Shown here piece by piece: positions 16,533 through 25,605 of a DNA stretch of 64,000 bases. Under the pieces are notes generated by a model that was given only the letters and a program-made list of their open reading frames with translations, searched no databases and was not told where the DNA came from. The translations under genes and the position numbers were made by a program. Each line of letters opens with the position of its first letter. The stretch's first letter is position 1. Source of the stretch: Aquitalea magnusonii (GTDB lineage: Bacteria; Pseudomonadota; Gammaproteobacteria; Burkholderiales; Chromobacteriaceae); assembly GCF_002217795.2 (NCBI RefSeq), contig NZ_AP018823.1:2666001-2730000 (forward strand). Direction: 5' to 3'.

Positions 16533-17861
16533 ATGGTGATGCGCTACGAGGATCTGCTGAGTGTGAAATACCAGGGCGATCTGGTGGGCGCTCTGGCTTT
16601 TGACAGGGGGCGCGGGCTGGGCCATTTCGAATATGACCCGGCTTTCCGGCGCAAGGGCATTGAGCTGTCGCCCCTGCACATGCCGCTGGCAGCGCAGGTT
16701 TATCAGTTTCCGCAGTTGGATCCGGCCACGTTCAGGGGCTTGCCCGGCATGTTGGCCGATGCCTTGCCGGATGATTTTGGCAATGCCGTGCTCAATGCCT
16801 GGGTGGCGCGTGAAGGCAGGGCGGTATCGAGTATCACGCCGCTTGAGCGGTTGAAATACACCGGTTCACGCGGCATGGGGGCGCTGGAGTTTTATCCTGC
16901 GCGGCAGATGAAGGGGCTGAATGCCTCCACCAATGTGGCGATCGACAGTCTGGTAGAGGTGGCGCAGGAGGTGTTGAATCAGCGCGCTGCCTTGCAGGTG
17001 AATCTGGCCGCGGGCGTGGCCGAGCGGGATGCCATGCTGAGCTTGCTGTCGGTGGGTAGCAGCGCAGGCGGCGCACGGCCCAAGGTGGTTTTGGCGTTTG
17101 ATGAGGGTTTTCGTCACGCCCGCTCTGGCCAGACAGATGCGCCGGCAGGTTTTACCCATTGCCTGCTGAAGTTTGACGGTGTGGTGGAGCAGCAGTCCGG
17201 CCTGGAGACATTTGGTGACCCGCTGGGCTTTGGCGCAATGGAGTATACGTATTATCAGATGGCCCGCCAGTGCGGCATTGTCATGGAGCCTTGCTGGCTG
17301 CTGGACGAAGGGCCGCGCCGCCATTTTGTCACCCGCCGTTTTGACCGGCGCGGCAATCGCAAGCTGCATGTACAGACCTTGTGCGGCCTGGCGCATGCCA
17401 GTTACAAGCAGCTGGGCCAGTATTCGTATGAGGAAATCTTGCAGTTGATGCGTCGCCTGGGGCTGGGGGCGGATGACGCTGCGCAATTGTTCCGTCGCAT
17501 GGTGTTCAATGTGGTGGCCAGAAACCACGACGACCACACCAAGAACTTTGCTTTTTTGCTGGACCCAGACAGCCACGCCTGGCAGTTGGCCCCGGCCTAC
17601 GATATTGCCTACAGCTACAAGCCCGGCAGTCACTGGGTAAACAGTCATGCCACCACCATCAATGGCAAGCGCGATGGCTTTTGCCGTGCCGATTTCCATG
17701 CTTTTAGCAAGCTGAGCAAGCTGTTCACCCCGGCCTGGATAGATGGGGTGATTGCACAGACGGTGGACGTGCTGGCGCAATGGCCGGTGTTGGCCCGCCG
17801 CAATGCGGTGCCGGATAGCATTATCGGTATGGTGACGCCCAATCTGCGGCTGGATATCTAA
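16533..17861 (+). CDS. hipA: HipA-family serine/threonine kinase toxin
   Basis: 442 residues, normal for HipA. GRGLGHFEY and LSPLHMPL lie in the N-terminal subdomain. GSSAGGARPKVVL is the nucleotide-binding Gly loop with the ATP-contacting Lys. VARNHDDHTKNF holds the catalytic Asp and Asn, and APAYDIAYSY contains the metal-binding Asp. All kinase residues look intact. HipA kinases phosphorylate glutamyl- or tryptophanyl-tRNA synthetase, stall translation and raise persistence. ATG at 16533 or 16539 is possible; the restored hipB stop overlaps here, so the two are translationally coupled. Confidence 0.93.
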   Translation: MVMRYEDLLSVKYQGDLVGALAFDRGRGLGHFEYDPAFRRKGIELSPLHMPLAAQVYQFPQLDPATFRGLPGMLADALPDDFGNAVLNAWVAREGRAVSSITPLERLKYTGSRGMGALEFYPARQMKGLNASTNVAIDSLVEVAQEVLNQRAALQVNLAAGVAERDAMLSLLSVGSSAGGARPKVVLAFDEGFRHARSGQTDAPAGFTHCLLKFDGVVEQQSGLETFGDPLGFGAMEYTYYQMARQCGIVMEPCWLLDEGPRRHFVTRRFDRRGNRKLHVQTLCGLAHASYKQLGQYSYEEILQLMRRLGLGADDAAQLFRRMVFNVVARNHDDHTKNFAFLLDPDSHAWQLAPAYDIAYSYKPGSHWVNSHATTINGKRDGFCRADFHAFSKLSKLFTPAWIDGVIAQTVDVLAQWPVLARRNAVPDSIIGMVTPNLRLDI

Positions 17862-17933
17862 GGTCGGGCCACTACGCCACTCTCCGTCTGCGGCGCGAGA
17901 AACAATATGGGTAGTGGCTTTCGCATGCAAACG

Positions 17934-18557
17934 TCAAACCCTTGTAGAGGGAGAGGCGGTCTCCTCCTGTACCGATTGGGCTGCTTCCGTTGCGGTGTGG
18001 AAGATACCGGAATAGCGGTAAAGCTGGCCAAACCAGGGATGGTTCAGCCGAAAATCCATGGCGAAACAATCCGGGCCCAAGGCGGTTTCAACAATGGTGG
18101 TATGCCCCAGCAGCAGCCACTCCGGCAGGTGGAGCTTTAGCTTGCCCATGCGCAGTACGTAACCAGTGCCGGCATATTGCAAGCCCGTGGCATGGGCTGA
18201 GGGACGCATGCGCAAGGCAAGAAAACGATTGACCCGTTCTTCTATCTCGCCATTGGCAAGCGGCTGCCATTCACTATTGAAGTGTTTCACCATTCCGCCA
18301 GGCAAGGTGATACGCCGCTGCCAGTATTGCTTACCCTGCTGCATCTGTTTGTGGACTTCCGTGGGCAGCCGGCTACCAGTTTGATTAATCAGTGCTCCAC
18401 ACCGGTAGAGCAGGTTTAATGGCTTTTGCAGCCAGGCAGGATAGTCGATATCCAGATAGCCGCGGTCAACACACGCTGCAGCGGCATAGTGGGTTTGCAA
18501 GGCGCGGGGTAGCCGCTGCCAGTCAGCACCCAGCACGGTTTGAATGGGACTTTTCAT
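17934..18557 (-). CDS. DUF4166-type conserved hypothetical protein
   Basis: 207 residues from the ATG at 18557, which overlaps the stop of the preceding gene as ATGA; this decides the start. The protein resembles DUF4166 proteins: SPIQTVLGADWQRLPRALQTH at the N-terminus, WQRRITLPGG and HLPEWLLLG in the middle, and FRLNHPWFGQLYRYSGIF near the end. No signal peptide or transmembrane helix is visible. The function is unknown. It is the last gene of a four-gene operon with a membrane protein and an NAD-binding oxidoreductase, a grouping that also places DUF4166 next to SDR genes in other bacteria. Confidence 0.8.
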   Translation of the reverse strand: MKSPIQTVLGADWQRLPRALQTHYAAAACVDRGYLDIDYPAWLQKPLNLLYRCGALINQTGSRLPTEVHKQMQQGKQYWQRRITLPGGMVKHFNSEWQPLANGEIEERVNRFLALRMRPSAHATGLQYAGTGYVLRMGKLKLHLPEWLLLGHTTIVETALGPDCFAMDFRLNHPWFGQLYRYSGIFHTATEAAQSVQEETASPSTRV

Positions 18558-19033
18558 CCGTTGGCTCCCGGCACATGCTTGCCGACCATCAAGACAACAA
18601 CCATCACCATGGCAAGGAAAGCAGGCAGCCCCAGGTAGAACCAGTACCGTGCGTACTGCCAATAGCGTTGGGGTAAAGGATGGCCAAGGCGCAAGGCTTG
18701 TGTCGCGAGGTCTCGCATGCGGATTTGTAACCACACGACGGGCAGCCAGCAACAACCGGCCAAGACATAGAGCGCCAGCGAAACGAGCACCCAATTGGTG
18801 GCGAGTGGCAACTGCAACTGCGATAGCATCCACAAGCCACTGATGGGCTGAAACAGTATGGTGGGTGTGGTAAACAGCCAGTCAGCCAGCACAACATGGC
18901 GGTTGGTGGTTGCGATGGTTTCCACGCGGCCTGAACGGTCGGCCATCCATTTGTAAAATGCACTGCCAAACCCGGTACCAAACAGCAGGACCATACTGAG
19001 GATATGTAATGTTTTGATGGCTGAATAACTCAT
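18554..19033 (-). CDS. DUF2269-family integral membrane protein
   Basis: 159 residues with four hydrophobic helices and the DUF2269 pattern: KTLHILSMVLLFGTGFGSAF at the N-terminus, RHVVLADWLFTTPTIL in helix 2, and PLPQRYWQYARYWFYLGLPA before the last helix. Conserved His and Trp residues in the membrane suggest a redox or cofactor role, but none is established. The start at 19033 overlaps the upstream stop (ATGA) and its own stop overlaps the next start. It is probably an inner-membrane partner of the adjacent oxidoreductase. Confidence 0.85.
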   Translation of the reverse strand: MSYSAIKTLHILSMVLLFGTGFGSAFYKWMADRSGRVETIATTNRHVVLADWLFTTPTILFQPISGLWMLSQLQLPLATNWVLVSLALYVLAGCCWLPVVWLQIRMRDLATQALRLGHPLPQRYWQYARYWFYLGLPAFLAMVMVVVLMVGKHVPGANG

Positions 19034-19884
19034 CTTGATTCTCCGGCTGAGCTGGCAAGGGCATGCAGCGGCGATTGCGGCATGCGGCCCAGGAGTTCGA
19101 CAAAGGGTTGCAGCTCGCTGTAGCTCCCTGCCTGGAGCATGTCCAGTGCATCGGTCTGTAGCAGCGGGTGCAGTCCCTGGCCTATCAGGCAAATCAGGCG
19201 TGCCAGTGATAGTGGCAGACGACAGAAGCGTGCCTCCGCCAAGTCCTGCTGTTGGCGCAGTGCAGCAACCCAATCAAGCAAGGTATATCGACGCGGCCCG
19301 ACGGCAGCGACAACACGACATGCGGGTTCTTGCTCTAGCGCATGCAGCAAGGCAAGGGCAACATCTTCGATATGGACAGGTTGAATGACTTGCTTGCCAT
19401 CGCCCGGTATCGGAATCAACGGCAACCGTGCCAATTGCTGCATTAAATGACTGCTGGTCCCTCCCTTGCCGACAACCAAGGAGGGGCGCAATACCATCCA
19501 TTTGAGTGGAAGCATTTGCAAAAAGGCATCTGCCCTGCCCTTGCTGCGCAGAAACGGGCTGTACGCATGGACATCCGCCCCCAAGGCGGATACTTGCACA
19601 ACTCGCGTAATGCCCGCTTCGGCACAGGCCTGGAACAGGGCGACGGGGGCGTCGGTATGCACCCGGTCAAAGGTTTGCTGGCGCGTGGCGGTGAAAATAC
19701 CCGCGCAATTGATTACGGCATCCAGCCCCTTGACCCAGGGTAGCCAGTGCCTGGGTTCGGTCATGCTGACAAAGTCACAGCCATGGCGTCTGGAAAGCAA
19801 GCGTGTGCAGTGTCCTGCGGCTTGCAAGCGTGCATGCAGGTGACGGCCAATAAAGCCATCCCCACCCGTGAGGAGAAGCTTCAT
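19030..19884 (-). CDS. NAD(P)-binding SDR/epimerase-like oxidoreductase
   Basis: 284 residues. The atypical SDR fold starts with MKLLLTGGDGFIGRHLHARL, a glycine-rich Rossmann loop. AVINCAGIF is the strand 4 motif and VSALGADVHAYSPFLRSKGR occupies the active-site region, with Lys but no classical YxxxK. VIQPVHIEDVALALLHAL is typical of complex I NDUFA9-like and YbjT-like SDRs. The C-terminal ~80 residues are helical and unassigned. The substrate is unknown. Start and stop both overlap neighbours by 4 bp, so translation is coupled along the operon. Confidence 0.85.
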   Translation of the reverse strand: MKLLLTGGDGFIGRHLHARLQAAGHCTRLLSRRHGCDFVSMTEPRHWLPWVKGLDAVINCAGIFTATRQQTFDRVHTDAPVALFQACAEAGITRVVQVSALGADVHAYSPFLRSKGRADAFLQMLPLKWMVLRPSLVVGKGGTSSHLMQQLARLPLIPIPGDGKQVIQPVHIEDVALALLHALEQEPACRVVAAVGPRRYTLLDWVAALRQQQDLAEARFCRLPLSLARLICLIGQGLHPLLQTDALDMLQAGSYSELQPFVELLGRMPQSPLHALASSAGESR

Positions 19885-20246
19885 GCCCTAGACTCCTGCT
19901 TGGACGCAGTACTGGCATCATGCGCCGGGATGGCAATGAAACGGTCGATATGGCGCTTAATTTTTATTAAGCAAAAGAGCAAGCCGCCAAAGATTGACAG
20001 CAGACTGACACGCAGGCTGTCGACAAGGTCGGCATCCCAGAATAGCCAATCGCTGATGATGAGAAGTACCAACGGCACCATGGCCAGGGTCAGCCAGGTA
20101 TAGTCGCGCCAGAATGCAGCGGCAGTTGCGTCCTGGCACAGGCGCTGTAGCAAGGCGGCCAGATGACGTTGCAGGATGCGGATGACAATTGTACTGATGA
20201 CGAGGCTTAACAGGCATTTCAACAGCAGGGGAAGAATGTCGGCCAT
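19881..20246 (-). CDS. Small membrane protein heading the coupled operon
   Basis: 121 residues with three hydrophobic segments: about 5-25, 50-68 and 75-95 (LLSIFGGLLFCLIKIKRHID). A polar tail follows, ending KQESRA. I do not recognise the family. Its stop overlaps the start of the SDR gene (ATGA). AGGAG followed by CTCAAG precedes the ATG. It is the first gene of the operon 20246-17934, transcribed next to an AraC-type regulator in the same direction. Confidence 0.75.
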   Translation of the reverse strand: MADILPLLLKCLLSLVISTIVIRILQRHLAALLQRLCQDATAAAFWRDYTWLTLAMVPLVLLIISDWLFWDADLVDSLRVSLLSIFGGLLFCLIKIKRHIDRFIAIPAHDASTASKQESRA

Positions 20247-20363
20247 CTTGAGCTCCTCAGGTGTGTTCAGGAGCCCTCATCATGATTTTTACTAGCAGGC
20301 AAAGCTTCCGCTCGGCACAAACAGAAGCATTTATTTAATCCGGAATGATAAAACAGAAGCACT

Positions 20364-21446
20364 TCATGCTGTTTTTTCGGCACTCATCAGCTTTCGATAG
20401 CTACCCGGCGTCATGCCTTGGATCTCGCGGAATGCTTCATAAAAGTTTGATTGCGAGGCAAAACCAACACTCAGGCCAACCGACAGTACCGATGCCGATG
20501 GCTCTGCCAGCAGCATGGTGCAGGCAGCGGCCACGCGTTGTTCACGCAAATAACGTGAAAAGCCCTTGGCCAGGCGGATATTGAGCAGCTCTGATAATTG
20601 ATGTGCGCCCAATCCCAGCTGTTGAGCCAACATCGGCAAACTAAGCTCTGCATTTTGGTACAGCCGTTCCTCACGCATCAACTGCTCCAGCCTGGCTTGT
20701 ACCCGCTCACAGTCCACATTGCCGAGGGTGCTGGTGCGATAGGCTTCATTGGCAGCGGCAACAATGTCTTCCTGCATGGCCGGACGTAAGCCCAAGGTCA
20801 ATTGCGTCAACCACAACGCCATACCGATGGCACAGGAATACAGCGCAAAAAATTGCGCTGTATGAATGCGCGTGGGCAGCAAACCGGCCAGGGCAACCAG
20901 GGCTGCAATCAGCACTACCCCCCCTACCAGCAGCAGTTCACGCTGAAAACATTCACGTTCTGCGCGAAGTCGATAGATGGAACGGGCAAACCACAGCAGA
21001 TACGCCATGCCCAAGGCAAAAGCCAGGGGGAAGGCCAGTGCAAATGGCAGCATTGTGCCTAGCAATACAGGCAATAGGTGCGGCCATTTGCGCCACAGGC
21101 TGCCCTTGCTCAATGACGGGTGTAGTAAGGGATGGCTGTAGAAATAGAAACAGGGCGCGGCGGCAAACAAACAGGCCCGATAAAGCACGGATGCCAAGGC
21201 ATCGGGATAGCCAAGCAACAAGGCAGCATGCACCCCCTGCAGCACTGCCAGTGTCAACAAGAAAGCGATGCCCATCTGGCGTGAATGGGGCTGATCCGGG
21301 TAACTGCCGGGGCGAAAGTGCGTGATGACAAGCAGCAGGCAACTGAATATTGAGTAACCGGCCAATAACAGGCCGCAAGCAACGATCATGGCAGTAGTAA
21401 GGTGTCCATCAGGGGAAGGCTGATTGTAAGCGAGCAGGCTGACCAC
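20364..21446 (-). CDS. AraC-family regulator with N-terminal membrane domain
   Basis: 360 residues from a GTG at 21446; an ATG at 21389 (Met20) is an alternative and neither has a strong ribosome-binding site. Residues about 20-225 form six or seven transmembrane helices. A cytoplasmic AraC-type double HTH follows (about 255-355), with the signature SVGFASQSNFYEAFREIQGM, then TPGSYRKL. Such membrane-anchored AraC proteins sense envelope or lipid signals and regulate adjacent genes. It lies just upstream of, and parallel to, the coupled SDR/DUF2269/DUF4166 operon, its inferred target. Confidence 0.87.
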   Translation of the reverse strand: MVSLLAYNQPSPDGHLTTAMIVACGLLLAGYSIFSCLLLVITHFRPGSYPDQPHSRQMGIAFLLTLAVLQGVHAALLLGYPDALASVLYRACLFAAAPCFYFYSHPLLHPSLSKGSLWRKWPHLLPVLLGTMLPFALAFPLAFALGMAYLLWFARSIYRLRAERECFQRELLLVGGVVLIAALVALAGLLPTRIHTAQFFALYSCAIGMALWLTQLTLGLRPAMQEDIVAAANEAYRTSTLGNVDCERVQARLEQLMREERLYQNAELSLPMLAQQLGLGAHQLSELLNIRLAKGFSRYLREQRVAAACTMLLAEPSASVLSVGLSVGFASQSNFYEAFREIQGMTPGSYRKLMSAEKTA

Positions 21447-21481
21447 GTCAGGACTTCAGCTCCCCCCATCATTCCACAGCC

Positions 21482-22315
21482 TTACACCGCCTTGCGCAGC
21501 GCCCAGTCAAAAGCGCGGGTGGACAGCACGCGGCGTAGCACCCAGAACACCTTGGTGGGTTTGGTGATGCGGTAGCGCTCCCTGGGGCGGCTGGCGCTGA
21601 CCGCCTGCCATACCGCCTCGCCCACGGCGGTGGCGGGCAGGGTGAAGGGTGCGGCGTGGCCTTCTTTTTTAAGGCGTACTAACTGGCGTTCGTATTCCTC
21701 GCGATGCACGCTGCCGGCCACATCCACATTCTGCAAGAAGCGTTGCAGGGCATTGGGGCGGAAGCGGCTTTCAATCGGCCCCGGCTCCACCAGCGAGACA
21801 AAAATGCCGGTTCCGTGCAGCTCTTGCCGCAGGGTGTCGCACATGCCTTCCATGGCAAACTTGCTGGCGTTGTAGGCGCCGCGCCAGCGCATGGCGGCAA
21901 ACCCCAGAATGGAACTGTTATAGATGATGCGGCCATGGCCCTGGGCGCGCATGACGGGCAGCACGGCATTGGTGAGTTCCCACGGGCCGAACAGATTGGT
22001 TTCAAACTGCTCGCGCATGGCCTGGCGGTGGATGTCTTCCACCGCGCCGGGCTGGCCGAAACCTGCATTATTGAACAGGGCATCCAGCCGCCCGCCAGTC
22101 TGCTGCAGCACGGCTTGCAGTGCGCGCTCAATGCAAGCGCTGTCGGTGACATCCAGTTGCAGGCTTTCCAGCCCTTCGGCTTGCAGCCGGGCCACATCCT
22201 CGGCACGGCGACAACTGGCAAACACCCGCCAGCCACGCTGGGCGAACAGTTTTGCCGTGTGGTAACCAATGCCGCTGGAGCAGCCGGTAATCAGAATGCA
22301 AGGGGGGTGGGACAC
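21482..22315 (-). CDS. Short-chain dehydrogenase/reductase
   Basis: 277 residues, classical SDR. TGCSSGIG is the NAD(P)-binding loop, LDVTD contacts the adenine and NNAG is the structural motif. Ser in YNSSILG and YNASK supply the catalytic Ser-Tyr-Lys. LVEPGPIESRFRPNAL is typical of the retinol-dehydrogenase-like subgroup. The C-terminal ~40 residues are basic and may touch the membrane. The substrate is unknown. It is divergent from xseB, about 160 bp away. Confidence 0.92.
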   Translation of the reverse strand: MSHPPCILITGCSSGIGYHTAKLFAQRGWRVFASCRRAEDVARLQAEGLESLQLDVTDSACIERALQAVLQQTGGRLDALFNNAGFGQPGAVEDIHRQAMREQFETNLFGPWELTNAVLPVMRAQGHGRIIYNSSILGFAAMRWRGAYNASKFAMEGMCDTLRQELHGTGIFVSLVEPGPIESRFRPNALQRFLQNVDVAGSVHREEYERQLVRLKKEGHAAPFTLPATAVGEAVWQAVSASRPRERYRITKPTKVFWVLRRVLSTRAFDWALRKAV

Positions 22316-22478
22316 GTCACAACCTCGTCGAAATCAGGCAAACAGGCGCAACCCTACACCATCCTGACGGCATTGCTAAAGCGGTTTCGCTGCGGCCTGC
22401 CAGCCTGACAAAAATATCGTGTTGCCGTGGAAATGGAATAAAATGGCCGACTACCGATTTTGCGACAAGGAAAACGCC

Positions 22479-22712
22479 ATGGCGAAATCCGCCAAAGCCC
22501 CGGCCAGCTTTGAAACCGCGCTGGCGCAGCTGGAGGACATCATCCAGGCGATGGAAGGCGGCGATGTGCCGCTGGAAACGGCGCTGGCGTCGTACAAGCA
22601 AGGCATTGAGCTGATCAAGTTCTGCCAGGGCAAGCTGTCTGACGCCGAGCAGCAATTGAAAATTCTGGAAAACGACGAACTCAAACCGCTGGACCTCAGT
22701 AATGGCCAATGA
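22479..22712 (+). CDS. xseB: Exodeoxyribonuclease VII small subunit
   Basis: 77 residues, the usual size. SFETALAQLEDIIQAMEGGD and PLETALASYKQGIELIKFCQ are the XseB signature helices. Several XseB copies bind one XseA (not in this window) to make exonuclease VII, which degrades single-stranded DNA. The ATG at 22479 follows AAGG; a longer frame upstream lacks similarity. The 3' end overlaps ispA by 11 bp, the common xseB-ispA-dxs order. Confidence 0.95.
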   Translation: MAKSAKAPASFETALAQLEDIIQAMEGGDVPLETALASYKQGIELIKFCQGKLSDAEQQLKILENDELKPLDLSNGQ

Positions 22713-23598
22713 ATCCTTCATCGGCTGGATGACGCAGATCCAGCAAACCATGGAAACCGCCCTCACCCGCTTTCTGCCCTCGGCGGACACCTTGCCGCAG
22801 CGCCTGCATCAGGCCATGCGCTATGCCACGCTGCAAGGCGGCAAGCGGGTGCGTCCGCTGCTGGCTTTTGCCGCAGGCGAATTAAGCGGTGCCAGCGCGG
22901 AAAACCTGGCACGCGTGGCGGCGGCGGTGGAGATGATCCACGCCTATTCGCTGGTCCACGACGACCTGCCCTGTATGGACGACGATGTGCTGCGCCGTGG
23001 CAAGCCCACCTGTCATGTGGAGTTCGACGAAGCCACCGCCCTGTTGGTGGGTGATGCGCTGCAAACCCTGGCATTCGAGCTGATTGCCACCCCGATGGAA
23101 GGCGTAAGCCCGGCCAGCCAGTTGGCCATGTGCCAGTTGCTGGCGCGCGCTTCCGGCCATGGCGGCATGGCCGGTGGCCAGGCGATTGACCTGGCCAGCG
23201 TGGGCCAGACGCTGAACCTGCCCGAGCTGGAATTCATGCACATGCTGAAGACCGGTGCGCTGATTCGCGCCGCCGTGCTGCTGGGCGCGATGGCCGGTCA
23301 GCCCTTGAACGCAAAGCAGACCGAACAACTGGATATCTTTGCCAAACGCATTGGCCTGGCGTTTCAGGTGGTGGACGACGTACTGGACTGCGAAGCCGAT
23401 ACCGCCACGCTGGGCAAAACCGCCGGCAAGGACGCCGCCAACGACAAGCCTACTTACGTCAGCCTGATGGGTCTGGCCGAGGCCAAACAGTTTGCCCGCG
23501 AGCTGCGCGAGCAGGCCTTTGCCGCGCTGGAAGACTTTGGCCCGGCTGCCGATAGACTGAAACAACTGGCCGACTACATTGTGGCCCGCTCGTTTTAA
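22702..23598 (+). CDS. ispA: Farnesyl diphosphate synthase
   Basis: 298 residues. The first Asp-rich motif is DDLPCMDDD (87-95), with the two-residue insertion typical of bacterial type II FPP synthases. The second is the VVDDVLD region near residue 230. GGKRVRP binds isopentenyl diphosphate. It condenses DMAPP with two IPP to farnesyl diphosphate in the cytoplasm, for quinones and undecaprenyl carriers. It overlaps xseB and is followed by dxs within 17 bp, so one transcript is likely. Confidence 0.97.
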   Translation: MANESFIGWMTQIQQTMETALTRFLPSADTLPQRLHQAMRYATLQGGKRVRPLLAFAAGELSGASAENLARVAAAVEMIHAYSLVHDDLPCMDDDVLRRGKPTCHVEFDEATALLVGDALQTLAFELIATPMEGVSPASQLAMCQLLARASGHGGMAGGQAIDLASVGQTLNLPELEFMHMLKTGALIRAAVLLGAMAGQPLNAKQTEQLDIFAKRIGLAFQVVDDVLDCEADTATLGKTAGKDAANDKPTYVSLMGLAEAKQFARELREQAFAALEDFGPAADRLKQLADYIVARSF

Positions 23599-23614
23599 CC
23601 GCAGAAGCACAACA

Positions 23615-25465
23615 ATGACTCCGCTGCTCGACACCATTCATCAGCCCTCCGACCTGCGTGCGCTGGGCCGCCAGCAACTGCCGCAACTGGCGACGGAACT
23701 GCGCGAATTCCTGGTCGATACGGTCAGCAAGACCGGTGGCCATTTTGCCTCCAACCTGGGCAGCATCGAGCTGACCATCGCCCTGCACTATGTGTTCAAC
23801 ACCCCGGACGACCGTCTGGTATGGGACGTGGGCCACCAGACTTATCCGCACAAAATCCTCACCGGCCGCCGCGAGCGCATGGGCAGCATGCGGCAGAAAG
23901 GCGGGCTGGCGGGCTTTCCCAAGCGCGAGGAATCGCCTTACGACACCTTTGGCGTCGGCCATTCGTCCACCTCCATCGGTGCGGCGCTGGGCATGGCGGC
24001 GGCGGCCAAGATGCAGGGGCTGGACCGCAAGTGCGTGGCCATCATCGGTGATGGCGCGATGACCGCCGGTCAGGCCTTCGAGGCGCTGAACAACGCCGGG
24101 GCGATGGATACCGATTTGCTGGTGATCCTCAACGACAACGACATGTCGATTTCGCCCAATGTCGGCGCGCTGAACAATTATCTGGCCAAGCTGATGTCCG
24201 GCCGCTTCTACGCCGCCATGCGCGAGGGCTCCAGCAAGGTGCTGGGCATGGCCCCGCCCTTGAAGGAAATTGCCAGCAAGGTGGAAGAGCACGTCAAGGG
24301 CTTCTTCACCCCCGGTACGCTGTTCGAGGAATTCGGCTTCAACTATATCGGCCCGATCGACGGGCACGATCTGGACGTGCTGGTGGATACGCTGAAGAAC
24401 ATCCGCAGCCTGAAAGGGCCGCAGTTCCTGCATATCGTCACCAAGAAGGGCCACGGCTACAAGCTGGCCGAGAACGACCCGGTGAAATACCACGGCGTCA
24501 CCAAGTTCGACCCGGCCAACGGCCTGGCCGGTGGCAAGAGTGGTGGCAAGCCGCAGTACACCCAGGTGTTTGGCGACTGGATTTGCGACATGGCCAAGCT
24601 GGATGCGCGCCTGGTGGGCATCACCCCGGCCATGCGCGAGGGTTCCGGCCTGGTGCGCTTCGAGAAGGAACACCCGGACCGCTACTTCGACGTGGCCATT
24701 GCCGAACAGCACGCCGTTACCTTTGCTGCTGGTCTGGCCTGTGATGGTGCCAAGCCGGTGGTGGCGATTTACTCCACCTTCCTGCAGCGCGGCTACGACC
24801 AACTGATCCACGACGTGGCGCTGCAGAATCTGCCGGTCATGTTTGCCATCGACCGCGCCGGTCTGGTGGGTGCCGATGGCCCCACCCACGCCGGTGCCTT
24901 CGATATTTCCTTCCTGCGCTGCATTCCCAATATGACGGTGCTGGCCCCGTCCGACGAAAACGAATGCCGCCAACTGCTGTACACCGCCTTCTGCATGAAC
25001 AGCCCCACCGCGGTGCGCTACCCGCGCGGCGTCGGCCCCGGCGTGGACATCCAGCAGGAAATGAGCGCCCAGCCGGTAGGCAAGGGCGTGCTGCGCCGCA
25101 GCGGCCAGGGCAAGGTGGCCATTCTGGCCTTTGGCAGCATGGTGGCACCGGCACTGGCGGCGGCTGAGGCGCTGGATGCATCGGTGGCCGACATGCGCTT
25201 TGTCAAACCGCTGGATACCGGCTTGATCCGCCAATTGGCCGACAAGCATGACTACATCGTCACCGTGGAAGAAAACGTGGTGATGGGCGGTGCCGGCTCC
25301 GGCTGTCTGGAGGCCATGCAGGCCATGGGCATCGTCAAGCCTGCCTTGCTGCTGGGCCTGCCGGACGACTATGTTGAACATGGCGACCCCACGGTATTGC
25401 TGGCCGATTGCGGCCTCAACGCCAGCGGCATCGAGGCGAGTATCCGCAACTGGTTGCCCCAATAG
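23615..25465 (+). CDS. dxs: 1-deoxy-D-xylulose-5-phosphate synthase
   Basis: 616 residues from the ATG at 23615, matching family length; the upstream part of the frame lies over the ispA end. The thiamine-diphosphate motif starts at [20 protein letters not shown]. Glu in [18 protein letters not shown] activates the cofactor, and [13 protein letters not shown] is the Dxs-specific N-terminal loop. It joins pyruvate and glyceraldehyde 3-phosphate in the first step of the MEP isoprenoid pathway. As the last gene of xseB-ispA-dxs it feeds ispA. Repeat B2 follows directly. Confidence 0.98.
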   Translation: MTPLLDTIHQPSDLRALGRQQLPQLATELREFLVDTVSKTGGHFASNLGSIELTIALHYVFNTPDDRLVWDVGHQTYPHKILTGRRERMGSMRQKGGLAGFPKREESPYDTFGVGHSSTSIGAALGMAAAAKMQGLDRKCVAIIGDGAMTAGQAFEALNNAGAMDTDLLVILNDNDMSISPNVGALNNYLAKLMSGRFYAAMREGSSKVLGMAPPLKEIASKVEEHVKGFFTPGTLFEEFGFNYIGPIDGHDLDVLVDTLKNIRSLKGPQFLHIVTKKGHGYKLAENDPVKYHGVTKFDPANGLAGGKSGGKPQYTQVFGDWICDMAKLDARLVGITPAMREGSGLVRFEKEHPDRYFDVAIAEQHAVTFAAGLACDGAKPVVAIYSTFLQRGYDQLIHDVALQNLPVMFAIDRAGLVGADGPTHAGAFDISFLRCIPNMTVLAPSDENECRQLLYTAFCMNSPTAVRYPRGVGPGVDIQQEMSAQPVGKGVLRRSGQGKVAILAFGSMVAPALAAAEALDASVADMRFVKPLDTGLIRQLADKHDYIVTVEENVVMGGAGSGCLEAMQAMGIVKPALLLGLPDDYVEHGDPTVLLADCGLNASGIEASIRNWLPQ

Positions 25466-25471
25466 TCACAA

Positions 25472-25586
25472 CAGCGGCCAAGAAAAACAGCGTAGCGCCC
25501 CTGGGGCCAGGCGCGCCGACGCAGGCAGTGCCAGCAGTACGGCAAGGAGGCGCAAGGCTGCAGCAAGGTTTTGCTTAGCCGCGCCA
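25472..25586. repeat. Structured dispersed repeat B, copy 2
   Basis: About 115 bp between dxs and the DUF4010 gene, aligning with 15962-16068. The ends pair imperfectly (GCGGCCAAGAAAAAC against GGTTTTGCTTAGCCGC). The centre shares CCCTGGGG, GCGCGCCG and GTACGGCAAGG with copy 1. It lies immediately after the dxs stop and could serve as its 3' end. Confidence 0.7.
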
Positions 25587-25605
25587 AACTGAACAAGGGG
25601 AAGTC

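Noticed and set aside
17868..17918. GCCACTAC...GTAGTGGC inverted repeat between hipA and the convergent operon
   Set aside because: Arms are 8 bp with a ~35-base loop and no T run; too weak to call a terminator or element.
18558..18833. N-terminal extension of the DUF4166 gene
   Set aside because: It runs over the DUF2269 coding sequence in another frame; the ATGA overlap at 18554-18557 marks the true start.
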